DNA of 52,398 bases from Actinobacillus sp. (GCA_020026055.1 JAHHRA010000014.1:1-52398), one strand, 5' to 3'; shown: positions 8,176 to 17,152, counted from the first letter of the stretch. Notes: generated by a model from the letters alone, not told the origin. Program-made: numbers and translations.

Positions 8176-8214
8176 AGTATAGCAAAATCACTTAAAAATG
8201 CAAAAAAAATTGCA
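8176..8214 (-). promoter_or_regulatory. ridA promoter with A-tract inverted repeat (site 3)
   Basis: Positions 8199-8214 read TGCA, an A tract and TTGCA, with eight A between the TGC and TTGCA arms. On the minus strand the element ends in TTGCAT (-35, 8198-8203), followed after 16 bp by TATACT (-10, 8176-8181). The arrangement matches that before cyuP (TTGCAT, 17 bp, TATATT). The ridA start lies 58 bp away. Confidence 0.6.
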
Positions 8215-8652
8215 AATATTCTCATGCTAAACGATTTTAGCACACTAAGCACACTAAATAATTCAGTGAGTGTTTCATATTGTCAATGGACTTAATATTC
8301 AAACTCCTGCGTTTCACGTTAAATTTTAATAATATTTGTAAAGTTTTTTAATTTTTTAAATCAAATGACTATTCTCAAGTAGCCAAATAATGCTTATTTA
8401 GTTAAAATGTTGACCTTTTATCAATAGCAAAATTTCTGTGTAACTTTTGTTTTAAAAGTTAGACGATACCAGTGTTGAGGTTATCTCATCCATTGACTGC
8501 GTAACTTTTACTTTGTAGTAAAAAAGTTAAAAAGGTGTAATTTTTAACGTTACTCCAATAAAAGTGAAGGTCTTATTTAAAGCGAGGTTGCGAAAACGAA
8601 GTTACAAAAGTTTCGTAACTGTTTTACTAACTATAAAAGTAGTGCAATAAAT
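8215..8652 (+). promoter_or_regulatory. Leader of the nqr operon with repeated TAACTTTT/AAAAGTTA hairpins
   Basis: This gene-free region lies between divergent ridA and nqrA. Two inverted repeats share the arms TAACTTTT and AAAAGTTA (8441-8461 and 8502-8529). A third hairpin pairs GTTGCGAAA with TTTCGTAAC (about 8587-8619) and contains the same GTTAC/GTAAC words. TTGACT at 8493 with TAGTAA at 8516 (17-bp spacing) is a possible promoter, in which case the second repeat overlaps the -10. Whether these are operators or RNA structures cannot be told. No standard riboswitch is recognised. Confidence 0.4.
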
Positions 8653-9999
8653 ATGATTACGATCAAAAAAGGCTTGGATCTTCCGATTAGTGGGAAGCCA
8701 GAACAAGTAATCCATAACGGCAATGCTGTTAACGAAGTTGCTTTGCTTGGCGAGGAATACGTTGGCATGCGTCCTTCAATGAAGGTGCGTGAAGGCGATA
8801 TAGTGAAAAAAGGTCAAGTTCTTTTCGAAGATAAAAAGAATCTTGGCGTCGTGTTCACTTCTCCTGTAAGTGGTCAAGTAACGGCAATTAATCGTGGTGA
8901 AAAACGGGTGTTGCAGTCGGTGGTGATTAAAATACAAGGTGATGAACAAATTACTTTTGCTAAATACCAGAAGAATGAATTAAGCACATTAGTTGACGAT
9001 GATGTGCGTAGAAATTTGGTTCAGTCTGGATTATGGACAACTTTAAGAACACGTCCGTTTGGTAAGATTCCTGCAGTTGATGGTATACCACATTCGCTTT
9101 TTATTAATGCGATGGACACAAATCCGCTGGCAGTCGATCCCGTTGTTGTGATTCAAGCTGACAAAGAAGCTTTTGTAAATGGCGTCAGAGTTTTAACTCG
9201 CCTTACATCTGAAACTCAAACCGTGCATCTATGCAAAGCAGCTTCTGCTGCGTTACCTGATTTGAACATTAAAGGCGTAGCAGTTCACAATTTCCAAGGT
9301 CCTCATCCAGCAGGGCTTTCTGGAACTCACATTCATTTTATCGATCCTGTTAGTGCGAATAAGTTTGTGTGGTACATCAATTATCAAGATGTGATCGCCA
9401 TTGGCAAATTATTTACAACAGGTGAATTATCTGTAGAGCGTGTTATTGCTCTGGCTGGACCTCAAGTAAACAAACCTCGCTTAGTTCGCTCTTTAATTGG
9501 CGCGAATCTTTCTCAGTTAACTCATGGTGAGCTTAAAACAGGAACTAACCGTGTGATTTCTGGTTCCGTACTAAATGGAAGAAAAGCCTCAGGTGTTCAC
9601 GATTACTTAGGTCGTTATACACTACAAGTTTCCGTGATTGAAGAAGATGACAATAAAGAATTTTTAGGTTGGATTATGCCTGCTGCGAATAAGTATTCTT
9701 TAACACGTACGACGCTTGGACATTTCCGCAAAAAATTATTTGATATGACAACATCTTTGCATGGTGGGCATCGGGCAATGGTGCCGATAGGTCTTTATGA
9801 ACGCGTAATGCCGTTGGATATTTTACCAACTTTGTTGCTACGTGATCTGGAAGTCGGTGATACGGATAGTGCCCAAGCTTTGGGTTGTTTAGAGCTGGAA
9901 GAAGAAGATTTGGCATTATGTACTTATGTTTGCCCTGGCAAGACTGAATATGCGCCACTTCTCCGTAAAGCATTGGCACAAATAGAGAAGGATGGCTAA
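8653..9999 (+). CDS. nqrA: Na+-translocating NADH:quinone reductase subunit A
   Basis: This is the 448-residue peripheral subunit of Na+-NQR, the primary sodium pump of the respiratory chain. The N-terminus ITIKKGLDLPISGKPEQ, the PSMKVREGDIVKKGQVLFEDKK segment and FTSPVSGQVTAINRGEKR are typical of NqrA. It has no membrane segments, as expected for a cytoplasmic subunit. It is the first gene of a tight operon, with nqrB starting 3 nt after its stop. The ATG has only a weak ribosome site. Confidence 0.97.
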   Translation: MITIKKGLDLPISGKPEQVIHNGNAVNEVALLGEEYVGMRPSMKVREGDIVKKGQVLFEDKKNLGVVFTSPVSGQVTAINRGEKRVLQSVVIKIQGDEQITFAKYQKNELSTLVDDDVRRNLVQSGLWTTLRTRPFGKIPAVDGIPHSLFINAMDTNPLAVDPVVVIQADKEAFVNGVRVLTRLTSETQTVHLCKAASAALPDLNIKGVAVHNFQGPHPAGLSGTHIHFIDPVSANKFVWYINYQDVIAIGKLFTTGELSVERVIALAGPQVNKPRLVRSLIGANLSQLTHGELKTGTNRVISGSVLNGRKASGVHDYLGRYTLQVSVIEEDDNKEFLGWIMPAANKYSLTRTTLGHFRKKLFDMTTSLHGGHRAMVPIGLYERVMPLDILPTLLLRDLEVGDTDSAQALGCLELEEEDLALCTYVCPGKTEYAPLLRKALAQIEKDG

Positions 10000-10002
10000 A
10001 AA

Positions 10003-11241
10003 ATGGCTTTAAAACATCTTTTAGAAAAAATAGAACCTGCTTTTTTAGCTGGCGGTAAGCTTGAAAAATGGTTTCCGTTGTATGAAGCAACAGCAACTTT
10101 TTTATACACACCTGGTACAGTCACTCAAGGTGTCTCACACGTACGAGATACTATTGATTCAAAACGAATGATGGTTTTAGTTTGGCTTGCATTATTCCCT
10201 GCGATGTTCTATGGCATGTACAATGTGGGCGTGCAATCCATTCAAGCCTTACAATTCGGTGATTTCGTTACTAATGTGGCAAAAAATGTCAACAACGACT
10301 GGCATTTCGCCTTAGCAAATGCATTGGGATTTTTATCCGAAAATGCGGGCGTGTTAGCAAAAATGGGCATCGGTGCGATCTTCTTCCTGCCGATTTATTT
10401 GACGATCTTTTTCGTTGGCGCATTTTGGGAAGTGTTATTTGCGATAATTCGTAAACACGAAGTCAACGAAGGCTTTTTTGTAACTTCAATTTTACTTGCT
10501 TTGATCGTGCCACCAACATTGCCATTGTGGCAAGCAGCCCTAGCTGTGACCTTCGGTGTCGTTGTTGCAAAAGAATCTTTCGGTGGAGTAGGTCGGAACT
10601 TTATTAATCCTGCACTTGCTGGACGAGCATTCTTATTCTTCGCTTATCCTGCTCAAATTTCTGGTGATTTAGTTTGGACTGCCGCAGATGGCTATTCGGG
10701 AGCGACTGCACTTTCGCAATGGGCTCAAGGCGGTCAAGCTGCAATTAAACACATAGCCACTGGGCAACCTATTCAGTGGATGGATGCTTTCCTTGGAAAT
10801 ATTCCAGGTGCGATTGGTGAAACCTCGACATTAGCCTTAATTGTTGGCGGATGTTTCATCGTTTTTGCTCGCATTGCATCGTGGCGAATCATTACAGGTG
10901 TACTTATCGGCATGATCTTAACTTCAAGTTTGTTCAATTGGATTGGTTCTGCCACTAACCCTATGTTTGCAATGCCTTGGTATTGGCACTTAGTATTAGG
11001 TGGTTTTGCATTAGGAGCGATATTTATGGCAACTGATCCCGTTTCAGCATCTTTTACTAACAAAGGGAAATGGTGGTATGGTGCGTTAATTGGTGCAATG
11101 TGTGTTTTGATTCGTGTTGTGAACCCTGCTTATCCAGAAGGTATGATGTTAGCCATTTTATTCGCTAACTTATTTGCACCATTATTTGATTATGTCGTGG
11201 TGCGGGCAAATATCAAACGTCGGAGAATTCGCAATGGCTAA
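10003..11241 (+). CDS. nqrB: Na+-NQR subunit B
   Basis: This is a 412-residue membrane subunit with about ten hydrophobic segments. Residues 229-235 read DGYSGAT. The threonine (T235) is the site that carries covalent FMN in this family, attached by ApbE, whose gene is in the same cluster. The ATG at 10003 follows the nqrA stop by 3 nt. The C-terminus ends in a basic tail (NIKRRRIRNG) and its coding sequence overlaps the start of nqrC by 8 nt. Confidence 0.97.
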   Translation: MALKHLLEKIEPAFLAGGKLEKWFPLYEATATFLYTPGTVTQGVSHVRDTIDSKRMMVLVWLALFPAMFYGMYNVGVQSIQALQFGDFVTNVAKNVNNDWHFALANALGFLSENAGVLAKMGIGAIFFLPIYLTIFFVGAFWEVLFAIIRKHEVNEGFFVTSILLALIVPPTLPLWQAALAVTFGVVVAKESFGGVGRNFINPALAGRAFLFFAYPAQISGDLVWTAADGYSGATALSQWAQGGQAAIKHIATGQPIQWMDAFLGNIPGAIGETSTLALIVGGCFIVFARIASWRIITGVLIGMILTSSLFNWIGSATNPMFAMPWYWHLVLGGFALGAIFMATDPVSASFTNKGKWWYGALIGAMCVLIRVVNPAYPEGMMLAILFANLFAPLFDYVVVRANIKRRRIRNG

Positions 11242-12025
11242 GTTTAATAAAGACAGTATCAGTGGCACAATGACAGTTGTAGTGTTGTTAAGTTTAGTAT
11301 GCTCAGTGATTGTTGCAGGATCTGCAACTTTGCTAAAGCCCAAGCAAGAAGAACAAAAACAGCTTGATAAACAAAGAAGTATTTTGCGTGTTGCAGATTT
11401 ATTACCTGCGAATGCAACAAGTCAGCAAATTCGTCAAATTTTTGCCCAAAAAATTGAAACACGTTGTGTTGATTTAAATGCAGGCACATTTGCACCCTGT
11501 CCTGCTGATTTTGATGCCATCGCTTTTTCAAAAAATCCACAAACTAGCCAACCTATTCCTACGGACTTAGATAAAGCAGGATTACGTGTGCGAGCTAAAT
11601 TGGCACAGATTTATCTAGTTAAGAATGGGGCAGGTGAACTCCAACAAATGGTGTTACCGATTTACGGTTCGGGGCTTTGGTCGATGATGTATGGTTTTGT
11701 TTCTGTTGCAGCAAATGGTGATACTATTAAAGGTATTACTTATTATGATGAAGGCGAAACGCCAGGACTTGGTGGCGAAATTGAAAATCCTAGATGGCAG
11801 GCACAGTTTGTTGGAAAAAAATTGTTTAATGCCCAAGGAGAGTCCGCTATTGTTGTTGCAAAAGGGGCAGCTACTAACCCTGTTTATGGACGTGAACACG
11901 GTATCGACAGTCTTAGTGGTGCAACTTTAACTTCAAATGGTGTTCAAGGTACTTTTAGTTATTGGTTTGGTCCAAATGGTTTTGGTCCTTTCTTGAATCA
12001 TTTTAGAAAAGGGGAACTTCAATAA
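11234..12025 (+). CDS. nqrC: Na+-NQR subunit C
   Basis: This is a 263-residue subunit with one N-terminal membrane anchor (about residues 12-34) and a periplasmic flavin domain. The DSLSGATLTSNGV motif contains T231, which receives FMN in phosphoester linkage. The ATG at 11234 (MAKFNKDS) overlaps the last codons of nqrB. An upstream in-frame start at 11174 would add 20 residues inside nqrB and is less likely. Its stop overlaps the ATG of nqrD in TAATG. Confidence 0.96.
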   Translation: MAKFNKDSISGTMTVVVLLSLVCSVIVAGSATLLKPKQEEQKQLDKQRSILRVADLLPANATSQQIRQIFAQKIETRCVDLNAGTFAPCPADFDAIAFSKNPQTSQPIPTDLDKAGLRVRAKLAQIYLVKNGAGELQQMVLPIYGSGLWSMMYGFVSVAANGDTIKGITYYDEGETPGLGGEIENPRWQAQFVGKKLFNAQGESAIVVAKGAATNPVYGREHGIDSLSGATLTSNGVQGTFSYWFGPNGFGPFLNHFRKGELQ

Positions 12026-12648
12026 TGGCGAAGACATCACTCAAAAAGTTATTGCTTTCTCCAATTATAAGCAATAATCCGATTGCATTGCAGATCCTTG
12101 GGATTTGCTCAGCATTAGCAGTAACTACAAAATTGGAGACTGCTTTTGTAATGGCGATAGCAGTAACTTTCGTCACGGCGTTTTCAAATTTGTTTATTTC
12201 TTGCCTGCGTAATTATATTCCAAACAGCATCCGCATCATCGTGCAGATGACTATTATTGCTTCTTTAGTGATTTTGGTTGACCAATTATTGCGTGCTTAT
12301 GCCTATAGTTTATCAAAACAACTTTCAGTCTTCGTTGGCTTGATCATCACTAACTGTATCGTAATGGGACGTGCGGAAGCTTTTGCGATGAAATCAAAAC
12401 CACTTGAAAGTTTCGTGGATGGTATTGGTAATGGCTTAGGCTATGGTGCGATGCTATTGGCGGTTGCTTTTATCCGTGAACTACTTGGCTCTGGAAAATT
12501 CTTTGGAATGACAGTGTTTAACACCGTTCAAAATGGTGGTTGGTATCAAACTAATGGTTTATTCCTCCTTGCCCCAAGTGCTTTCTTTATTATTGGTTTT
12601 ATCATCTGGGGAATTCGTACATTAAGACCAGAACAGGTGGAGAAATAA
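12025..12648 (+). CDS. nqrD: Na+-NQR subunit D
   Basis: This is a 207-residue membrane subunit with about six transmembrane segments, homologous to RnfE/NqrD. Typical blocks are LLLSPIISNNPIALQILGICSALAVT at the N-terminus, ITNCIVMGRAEAFAM in the middle and FIRELLGSGKFFGM. With NqrE it forms the inner iron site and part of the ion path. It overlaps nqrC by one base. Confidence 0.96.
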   Translation: MAKTSLKKLLLSPIISNNPIALQILGICSALAVTTKLETAFVMAIAVTFVTAFSNLFISCLRNYIPNSIRIIVQMTIIASLVILVDQLLRAYAYSLSKQLSVFVGLIITNCIVMGRAEAFAMKSKPLESFVDGIGNGLGYGAMLLAVAFIRELLGSGKFFGMTVFNTVQNGGWYQTNGLFLLAPSAFFIIGFIIWGIRTLRPEQVEK

Positions 12649-12651
12649 TTT

Positions 12652-13248
12652 ATGGAACATTATATCAGCCTTTTCTTGAAATCCGTTTTCATTGAAAATA
12701 TGGCACTTTCATTCTTTTTAGGAATGTGTACTTTTTTAGCCGTTTCCAAAAAAGTTTCAACTGCGATGGGTCTTGGAATTGCAGTTACCATCGTACTAGG
12801 TATTTCAGTGCCAGTAAACCAGCTAGTTTACACTTACATTCTTAAAAGTGGTGCATTAGTGAAAGGTATTGATTTAACTTTTTTGAATTTTATTACTTTC
12901 ATCGGTGTTATAGCGGCTCTCGTGCAAATTCTAGAAATGATTTTAGATAAATATTTCCCTGCACTTTATGATGCACTTGGTATCTTTTTGCCATTGATCA
13001 CAGTTAACTGTGCGATTTTTGGAGGAGTGTCTTTTATGGTGCAACGTGATTACAACTTCCCTGAATCACTCGTATATGGTGTTGGTGCGGGTTTCGGTTG
13101 GATGTTAGCGATTGTTGCCCTTGCGGGGATCAGCGAAAAAATGAAATATGCTAATGTTCCCGCTGGATTGCGAGGTCTTGGCATCACTTTCATTTCAGCA
13201 GGATTGATGGCGATCGGATTCATGTCTTTTTCAGGCATCAAATTATAG
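12652..13248 (+). CDS. nqrE: Na+-NQR subunit E
   Basis: This is a 198-residue membrane subunit paralogous to NqrD, with about six segments. Family marks are FIENMALSFFLGMCTFLAVSKK and ITVNCAIFGGVSFMVQRDYNF; the single Cys in each of the half-repeats is the family's iron ligand position. It starts 3 nt after nqrD and is followed 12 nt later by nqrF. Confidence 0.96.
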   Translation: MEHYISLFLKSVFIENMALSFFLGMCTFLAVSKKVSTAMGLGIAVTIVLGISVPVNQLVYTYILKSGALVKGIDLTFLNFITFIGVIAALVQILEMILDKYFPALYDALGIFLPLITVNCAIFGGVSFMVQRDYNFPESLVYGVGAGFGWMLAIVALAGISEKMKYANVPAGLRGLGITFISAGLMAIGFMSFSGIKL

Positions 13249-13260
13249 GAGTAATACTAA

Positions 13261-14490
13261 ATGGAAATGACGATCATTTTAGGTATTGCGATGTTCACGA
13301 TTATCATCCTCGTGCTAGCAATTATGATTTTGTTTGCAAAATCAAAATTAGTTAGCACAGGAGATGTTATTATTGAAATCAATCACGATCCTGAAAAAAC
13401 GGTGAGCGTTCCTGCAGGGGGTAAGCTATTAGGTGCACTTGCTGGGAAAGGTATTTTTGTCCCCTCAGCTTGTGGTGGTCAAGGCACTTGTGGTCAATGT
13501 CTTGTTCGTGTTGAAGAAGGTGGCGGGAATATTTTAGCTACTGAGTTGAGCAAAATTTCTAAAGCTCAAGCAAGAGAAGGTTATCGCCTTGCTTGCCAAG
13601 TGAGTGTTAAAAATAATTTAAAAATTGATGTACCAGAAGAAATTTTTGGTGTTAAAAAATGGCGTTGTAAAGTCATTTCTAATGACAACAAAGCGACTTT
13701 TATTAAAGAGCTCAAATTGGCAATCCCAGAAGGCGAAGAAGTTCCATTTCGTGCTGGGGGCTATATTCAAATTGAAGCTCCTGCTCATACTGTCTACTAC
13801 AAAGATTTTGATATTGGGCAAGAATATCACCCAGATTGGGATAAATTTGATTTATGGCGTTATGTTTCTAAAGTAGATGAGCCGATTATGCGTGCTTATT
13901 CAATGGCATCTTATCCAGAAGAAAAAGGCATTATTATGCTCAATGTGCGAATTGCTACGCCGCCACCAAACAATCCGAACGTTCCACCAGGTCAAATGTC
14001 ATCTTATATTTGGTCATTAAAAGCGGGCGATGAAGTTGTCATTTCAGGACCTTTTGGTGAATTCTTTGCTAAAGAAACCGATGCAGAAATGGTCTTCATC
14101 GGTGGTGGAGCAGGTATGGCACCAATGCGTTCGCATATTTTCGACCAATTAAAACGTTTACATTCTAAACGCAAAATGACTTATTGGTACGGTGCACGTT
14201 CGAAGAAAGAGATTTTTTACGAAGAGGACTTTGATAAATTACAAGCTGAAAATCCAAATTTTAGCTGGCATATTGCTCTTTCCGATCCACAACCTGAAGA
14301 TGACTGGGATGGTTACACTGGTTTTATCCATAATGTAGTGTACGAAAACTACCTTAAAAACCACGAAGCACCAGAAGACTGCGAATACTATATGTGCGGT
14401 CCACCAATGATGACTTCATCTGTTATCAAAATGCTTAAAGATTTGGGCGTAGAAGATGACAATATTCTGCTAGATGATTTTGGCGGATAG
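13261..14490 (+). CDS. nqrF: Na+-NQR subunit F (NADH dehydrogenase, 2Fe-2S and FAD)
   Basis: This 409-residue subunit is the electron entry point. It has one N-terminal membrane helix (about residues 3-25), a ferredoxin domain whose cluster cysteines are C71, C77, C80 and C112 (CGGQGTCGQC ... ACQ), an FAD-binding barrel with RAYSMASYP, and a C-terminal NADH domain with GGGAGMAPMRSH and the terminal CGPPMM block. It ends in DDFGG as usual. A hairpin follows the stop, before apbE. Confidence 0.97.
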   Translation: MEMTIILGIAMFTIIILVLAIMILFAKSKLVSTGDVIIEINHDPEKTVSVPAGGKLLGALAGKGIFVPSACGGQGTCGQCLVRVEEGGGNILATELSKISKAQAREGYRLACQVSVKNNLKIDVPEEIFGVKKWRCKVISNDNKATFIKELKLAIPEGEEVPFRAGGYIQIEAPAHTVYYKDFDIGQEYHPDWDKFDLWRYVSKVDEPIMRAYSMASYPEEKGIIMLNVRIATPPPNNPNVPPGQMSSYIWSLKAGDEVVISGPFGEFFAKETDAEMVFIGGGAGMAPMRSHIFDQLKRLHSKRKMTYWYGARSKKEIFYEEDFDKLQAENPNFSWHIALSDPQPEDDWDGYTGFIHNVVYENYLKNHEAPEDCEYYMCGPPMMTSSVIKMLKDLGVEDDNILLDDFGG

Positions 14491-14500
14491 TTAATAACAT

Positions 14501-14530
14501 TAAAGGCGGTCGGGGTTATGACCGCCTTTA
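14501..14530 (+). terminator. Hairpin between nqrF and apbE
   Basis: A perfect inverted repeat (TAAAGGCGGTC / GACCGCCTTTA, 8-nt loop) lies 10 nt after the nqrF stop. No T run follows directly. It may be a weak terminator or a 3'-end stabiliser that lowers apbE expression relative to nqr. Confidence 0.6.
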
Positions 14531-14572
14531 ACGCCTCAATTTTCTTGAAATTTTTCAGAAAATTGAAGCGTT
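14530..14572. repeat. Dispersed palindrome, variant arms
   Basis: ACGCCTCAATTTTCT and AGAAAATTGAAGCGT arms flank a GAAATTTTTC core. Outer ends and core match the dispersed palindrome family of this window, while the inner arm sequence differs. It directly abuts the hairpin after nqrF. Confidence 0.6.
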
Positions 14573-14598
14573 ATTACAAAAAATTTTTCGATAAAAGA

Positions 14599-14640
14599 GA
14601 CGCGACTTTTTTCGGAAAAATTTTGCAATTTTTAAGGCGT
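14599..14640. repeat. Dispersed palindrome, degenerate, carrying the apbE ribosome site
   Basis: The sequence runs from GACGCGACTTTTTTCGG through GAAAAATTTT to TTTTTAAGGCGT. Arms pair imperfectly. Its terminal AAGGCG is placed 6 nt before the apbE ATG and can serve as the Shine-Dalgarno site. Confidence 0.55.
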
Positions 14641-14644
14641 GGTT

Positions 14645-15724
14645 ATGAATAAAACAACTCAATTTGGTGTTAATAAAGCAAAAAAAATCAAAATTTTCGC
14701 TTTGATTGTTATTTCACTATTGCTTATTTTTAAAGCTTGCTATCAAGGTACGCCTATCGGCGAGCAAATAACCCTTTCGGGACGGACGATGGGGACCACT
14801 TATCATGTTAAATACATTGTCCCTGCAAAACTGCAAATTCATCCTGAACAAGTGCAACAACAGATCGACACAGTACTTAAAGAAGTGAATCGCCAAATGT
14901 CGACTTTTATCCCGAGTTCGGAAATCAGTCAATTCAATCAATTCAAAGCGATAAATCAACTTTTTCCAATTTCAGCAGATTTTGCCTATGTAGTGGCAAC
15001 TGCACTCGAACTTAACCAAACTACGCAAGGTGCGTTAGATATTACTATTGGACCTTTAGTAAATATTTGGAATTTTGGTGCAACTAAACACACAGATAAA
15101 GCACCTACGGCAAAGCAGGTTGCTGAAAAATTAAAAGCAGTTGGCATCGATAAACTCAAACTTAGTCAGGATAAAGATCAGTTTTATTTAAGCAAGTCTG
15201 TGCCTGAGTTGTATGTAGATTTATCGGCGATCGCCAAAGGCTTTGGTGTAGATAAAGTTGCTCAAGTGTTAACTCAGCTTGGAATCAAGAATTATTTAGT
15301 CGAAATTGGCGGCGAGATCTTTGCTCAAGGTGTAAATGAAAAAGGCGTAGCGTGGCAAATAGGAATTGAACATCCGCAATATACTAGTGAGCGAAGTGTG
15401 CAAAACATAGTTAGCTTATCGGGTAAAGCAATGGCGACGTCGGGTGATTATCGCAATTATTTTGAACAAGACGGTAAACGTTTTACTCATGAAATTTCAC
15501 CTAGCACAGGTTACCCTGTACAACATCATCTTGCTTCGATCACCGTAATCGCAGACAATTGTACGCTCGCTGATGGTTTGTCAACAGGATTATTTGTGCT
15601 TGGTGAAGAAAAAGCACTTGAAGTTGCCGAAGCTCAGAATTTAGCTGTGTATTTAATCATCAAACAGGGCGATAAATTCATTACTAAATCGTCTACTGCA
15701 TTTCAAAAATTAGAGGAAAAATAA
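14645..15724 (+). CDS. apbE: FAD:protein FMN transferase ApbE
   Basis: This is a 359-residue flavin transferase that attaches FMN to threonines of NqrB and NqrC. The N-terminus has a basic stretch and a hydrophobic segment ending in LIFKAC, a lipoprotein-like signal with an atypical Lys at -2. The family motifs GRTMGTTYHV, DLSAIAKGFGVD, LVEIGGEIFAQG and MATSGDYRNYF are present, as is HEISPSTGYPV near the C-terminus. I chose the ATG at 14645; a GTG two codons earlier is also possible. Its stop overlaps the nqrM ATG. The neighbourhood fits its role in Na+-NQR maturation. Confidence 0.95.
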   Translation: MNKTTQFGVNKAKKIKIFALIVISLLLIFKACYQGTPIGEQITLSGRTMGTTYHVKYIVPAKLQIHPEQVQQQIDTVLKEVNRQMSTFIPSSEISQFNQFKAINQLFPISADFAYVVATALELNQTTQGALDITIGPLVNIWNFGATKHTDKAPTAKQVAEKLKAVGIDKLKLSQDKDQFYLSKSVPELYVDLSAIAKGFGVDKVAQVLTQLGIKNYLVEIGGEIFAQGVNEKGVAWQIGIEHPQYTSERSVQNIVSLSGKAMATSGDYRNYFEQDGKRFTHEISPSTGYPVQHHLASITVIADNCTLADGLSTGLFVLGEEKALEVAEAQNLAVYLIIKQGDKFITKSSTAFQKLEEK

Positions 15725-15987
15725 TGGATATTTTCATCTTAACCTTTGTAATTTTTATTCTTGTCATTATTGGCTTAGCCACAGGAGTGCTTTTACGAGG
15801 TAAAGTACTTAAAGGTAGTTGCGGCGGTATCAGTGCCTTAGGCTTGGAAAAAGCTTGCGATTGCGAAGAGCCTTGTGACAACCTCAAAGCCAAAATTGCA
15901 CGAGGTGAAGCGACTGCAGAAGAATTAACCCGCTTTAACAAAGGGCAAGATGCAACAGAAAATGCTTCATTTTACGAAGTCAAATAA
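15724..15987 (+). CDS. nqrM: Na+-NQR maturation factor NqrM
   Basis: This is an 87-residue protein with one N-terminal membrane helix (about residues 2-22) followed by a cysteine-rich segment: SCGGISALGLEKACDCEEPC. NqrM family proteins (DUF539) are needed for assembly of the NQR complex, probably for iron delivery to NqrD/E. The ATG shares one base with the apbE stop. The Cys spacing is typical of the family. Confidence 0.92.
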   Translation: MDIFILTFVIFILVIIGLATGVLLRGKVLKGSCGGISALGLEKACDCEEPCDNLKAKIARGEATAEELTRFNKGQDATENASFYEVK

Positions 15988-16000
15988 TGGGGGCAAAAAG

Positions 16001-17152
16001 ATGCAATCCTCAATTTATCATCAATACTTTCCATTACTCAGTCCAGCTGAACTTGACATGAATAATAACATTAAAGTGATCTGTGGTATGTCTGGTGGCG
16101 TTGATTCTTCTGTTTCTGCTTTTATCCTGCAACAACAAGGTTATCAAGTTGAAGGGTTGTTTATGAAAAATTGGGAAGAGGACGACGACACTGACTATTG
16201 CACTGCAGCGGCTGATCTCGCTGACGCTCAAGCTGTATGCGACAAACTCGGTATTAAATTGCATAAAATTAATTTTGCTGCCGAATATTGGGATAATGTC
16301 TTTGAACATTTTTTAGCTGAATACAAAGCAGGACGCACGCCAAATCCAGATATTCTCTGCAACAAAGAAATCAAATTTAAAGCCTTTTTGGAATATGCAC
16401 TCGAAGACTTATGTGCAGATTTTATCGCTACAGGACATTATGTTCGTCGTGGTGAAAATCACGGTGAAGCACAACTTTTACGAGGCTTAGACCCCAATAA
16501 AGATCAAAGTTATTTCTTGTACGCACTTAATAAACATCAACTTGTGAAAAGCCTTTTCCCCGTTGGCGATATCGAAAAACCTGTCGTACGTGCCATCGCT
16601 GCAGAATTAGGGCTTGCAACAGCCAAGAAAAAAGATTCGACAGGCATTTGTTTTATTGGTGAGCGTAAATTCAAAGACTTTTTGCAACGCTTTTTGCCGG
16701 CAAAAGCAGGAGATATCAAGACAACGGCTGGTGAAGTCATAGGACGGCACGATGGTCTTATGTATTACACTCTCGGGCAACGTAAAGGGTTAGGTATCGG
16801 TGGTATTAAAGGTAAAACAGAGGATGCTTGGTACGTAGTCGAAAAAGATCTCGTCAATAACATACTCGTTGTTGCACAAGGGTTGGATAATTCAGCATTG
16901 TTATCAAGGGGTCTCGTTGCTCAACAATTACAATGGGTTGATACTAGACCATTACGAGAAAATCTACGTTGTACAGTGAAAACTCGTTATCGCCAAGCAG
17001 ATATTCCCTGTGAGATCCATCCTCTTGATGATAATATGCTTGAAGTCTATTTTGATGAGCCACAAATCGCAGTAACGCCAGGACAATCTGCGGTTTTTTA
17101 CCTCGGTGAAGTGTGTCTAGGTGGAGGCATAATTGAACAAGCAATAAAGTAA
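16001..17152 (+). CDS. mnmA: tRNA-specific 2-thiouridylase MnmA
   Basis: This 383-residue enzyme thiolates U34 of tRNA-Lys, Glu and Gln. It has the PP-loop SGGVDSSVSAFILQQQGY near residue 28, the FMKNWEEDDDTDYC insert, the nucleophile cysteine in NPDILCNKEIKF and the persulfide cysteine in STGICFIGERKF. I chose the ATG at 16001, which follows a G-rich box and gives the usual Pasteurellaceae length; starts at 15950 (overlapping nqrM) and 16058 are less likely. TusA, which starts the sulfur relay to MnmA, is encoded at 20732-20968. The nqr-apbE-nqrM-mnmA order is also that of Haemophilus, from memory. Confidence 0.96.
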   Translation: MQSSIYHQYFPLLSPAELDMNNNIKVICGMSGGVDSSVSAFILQQQGYQVEGLFMKNWEEDDDTDYCTAAADLADAQAVCDKLGIKLHKINFAAEYWDNVFEHFLAEYKAGRTPNPDILCNKEIKFKAFLEYALEDLCADFIATGHYVRRGENHGEAQLLRGLDPNKDQSYFLYALNKHQLVKSLFPVGDIEKPVVRAIAAELGLATAKKKDSTGICFIGERKFKDFLQRFLPAKAGDIKTTAGEVIGRHDGLMYYTLGQRKGLGIGGIKGKTEDAWYVVEKDLVNNILVVAQGLDNSALLSRGLVAQQLQWVDTRPLRENLRCTVKTRYRQADIPCEIHPLDDNMLEVYFDEPQIAVTPGQSAVFYLGEVCLGGGIIEQAIK

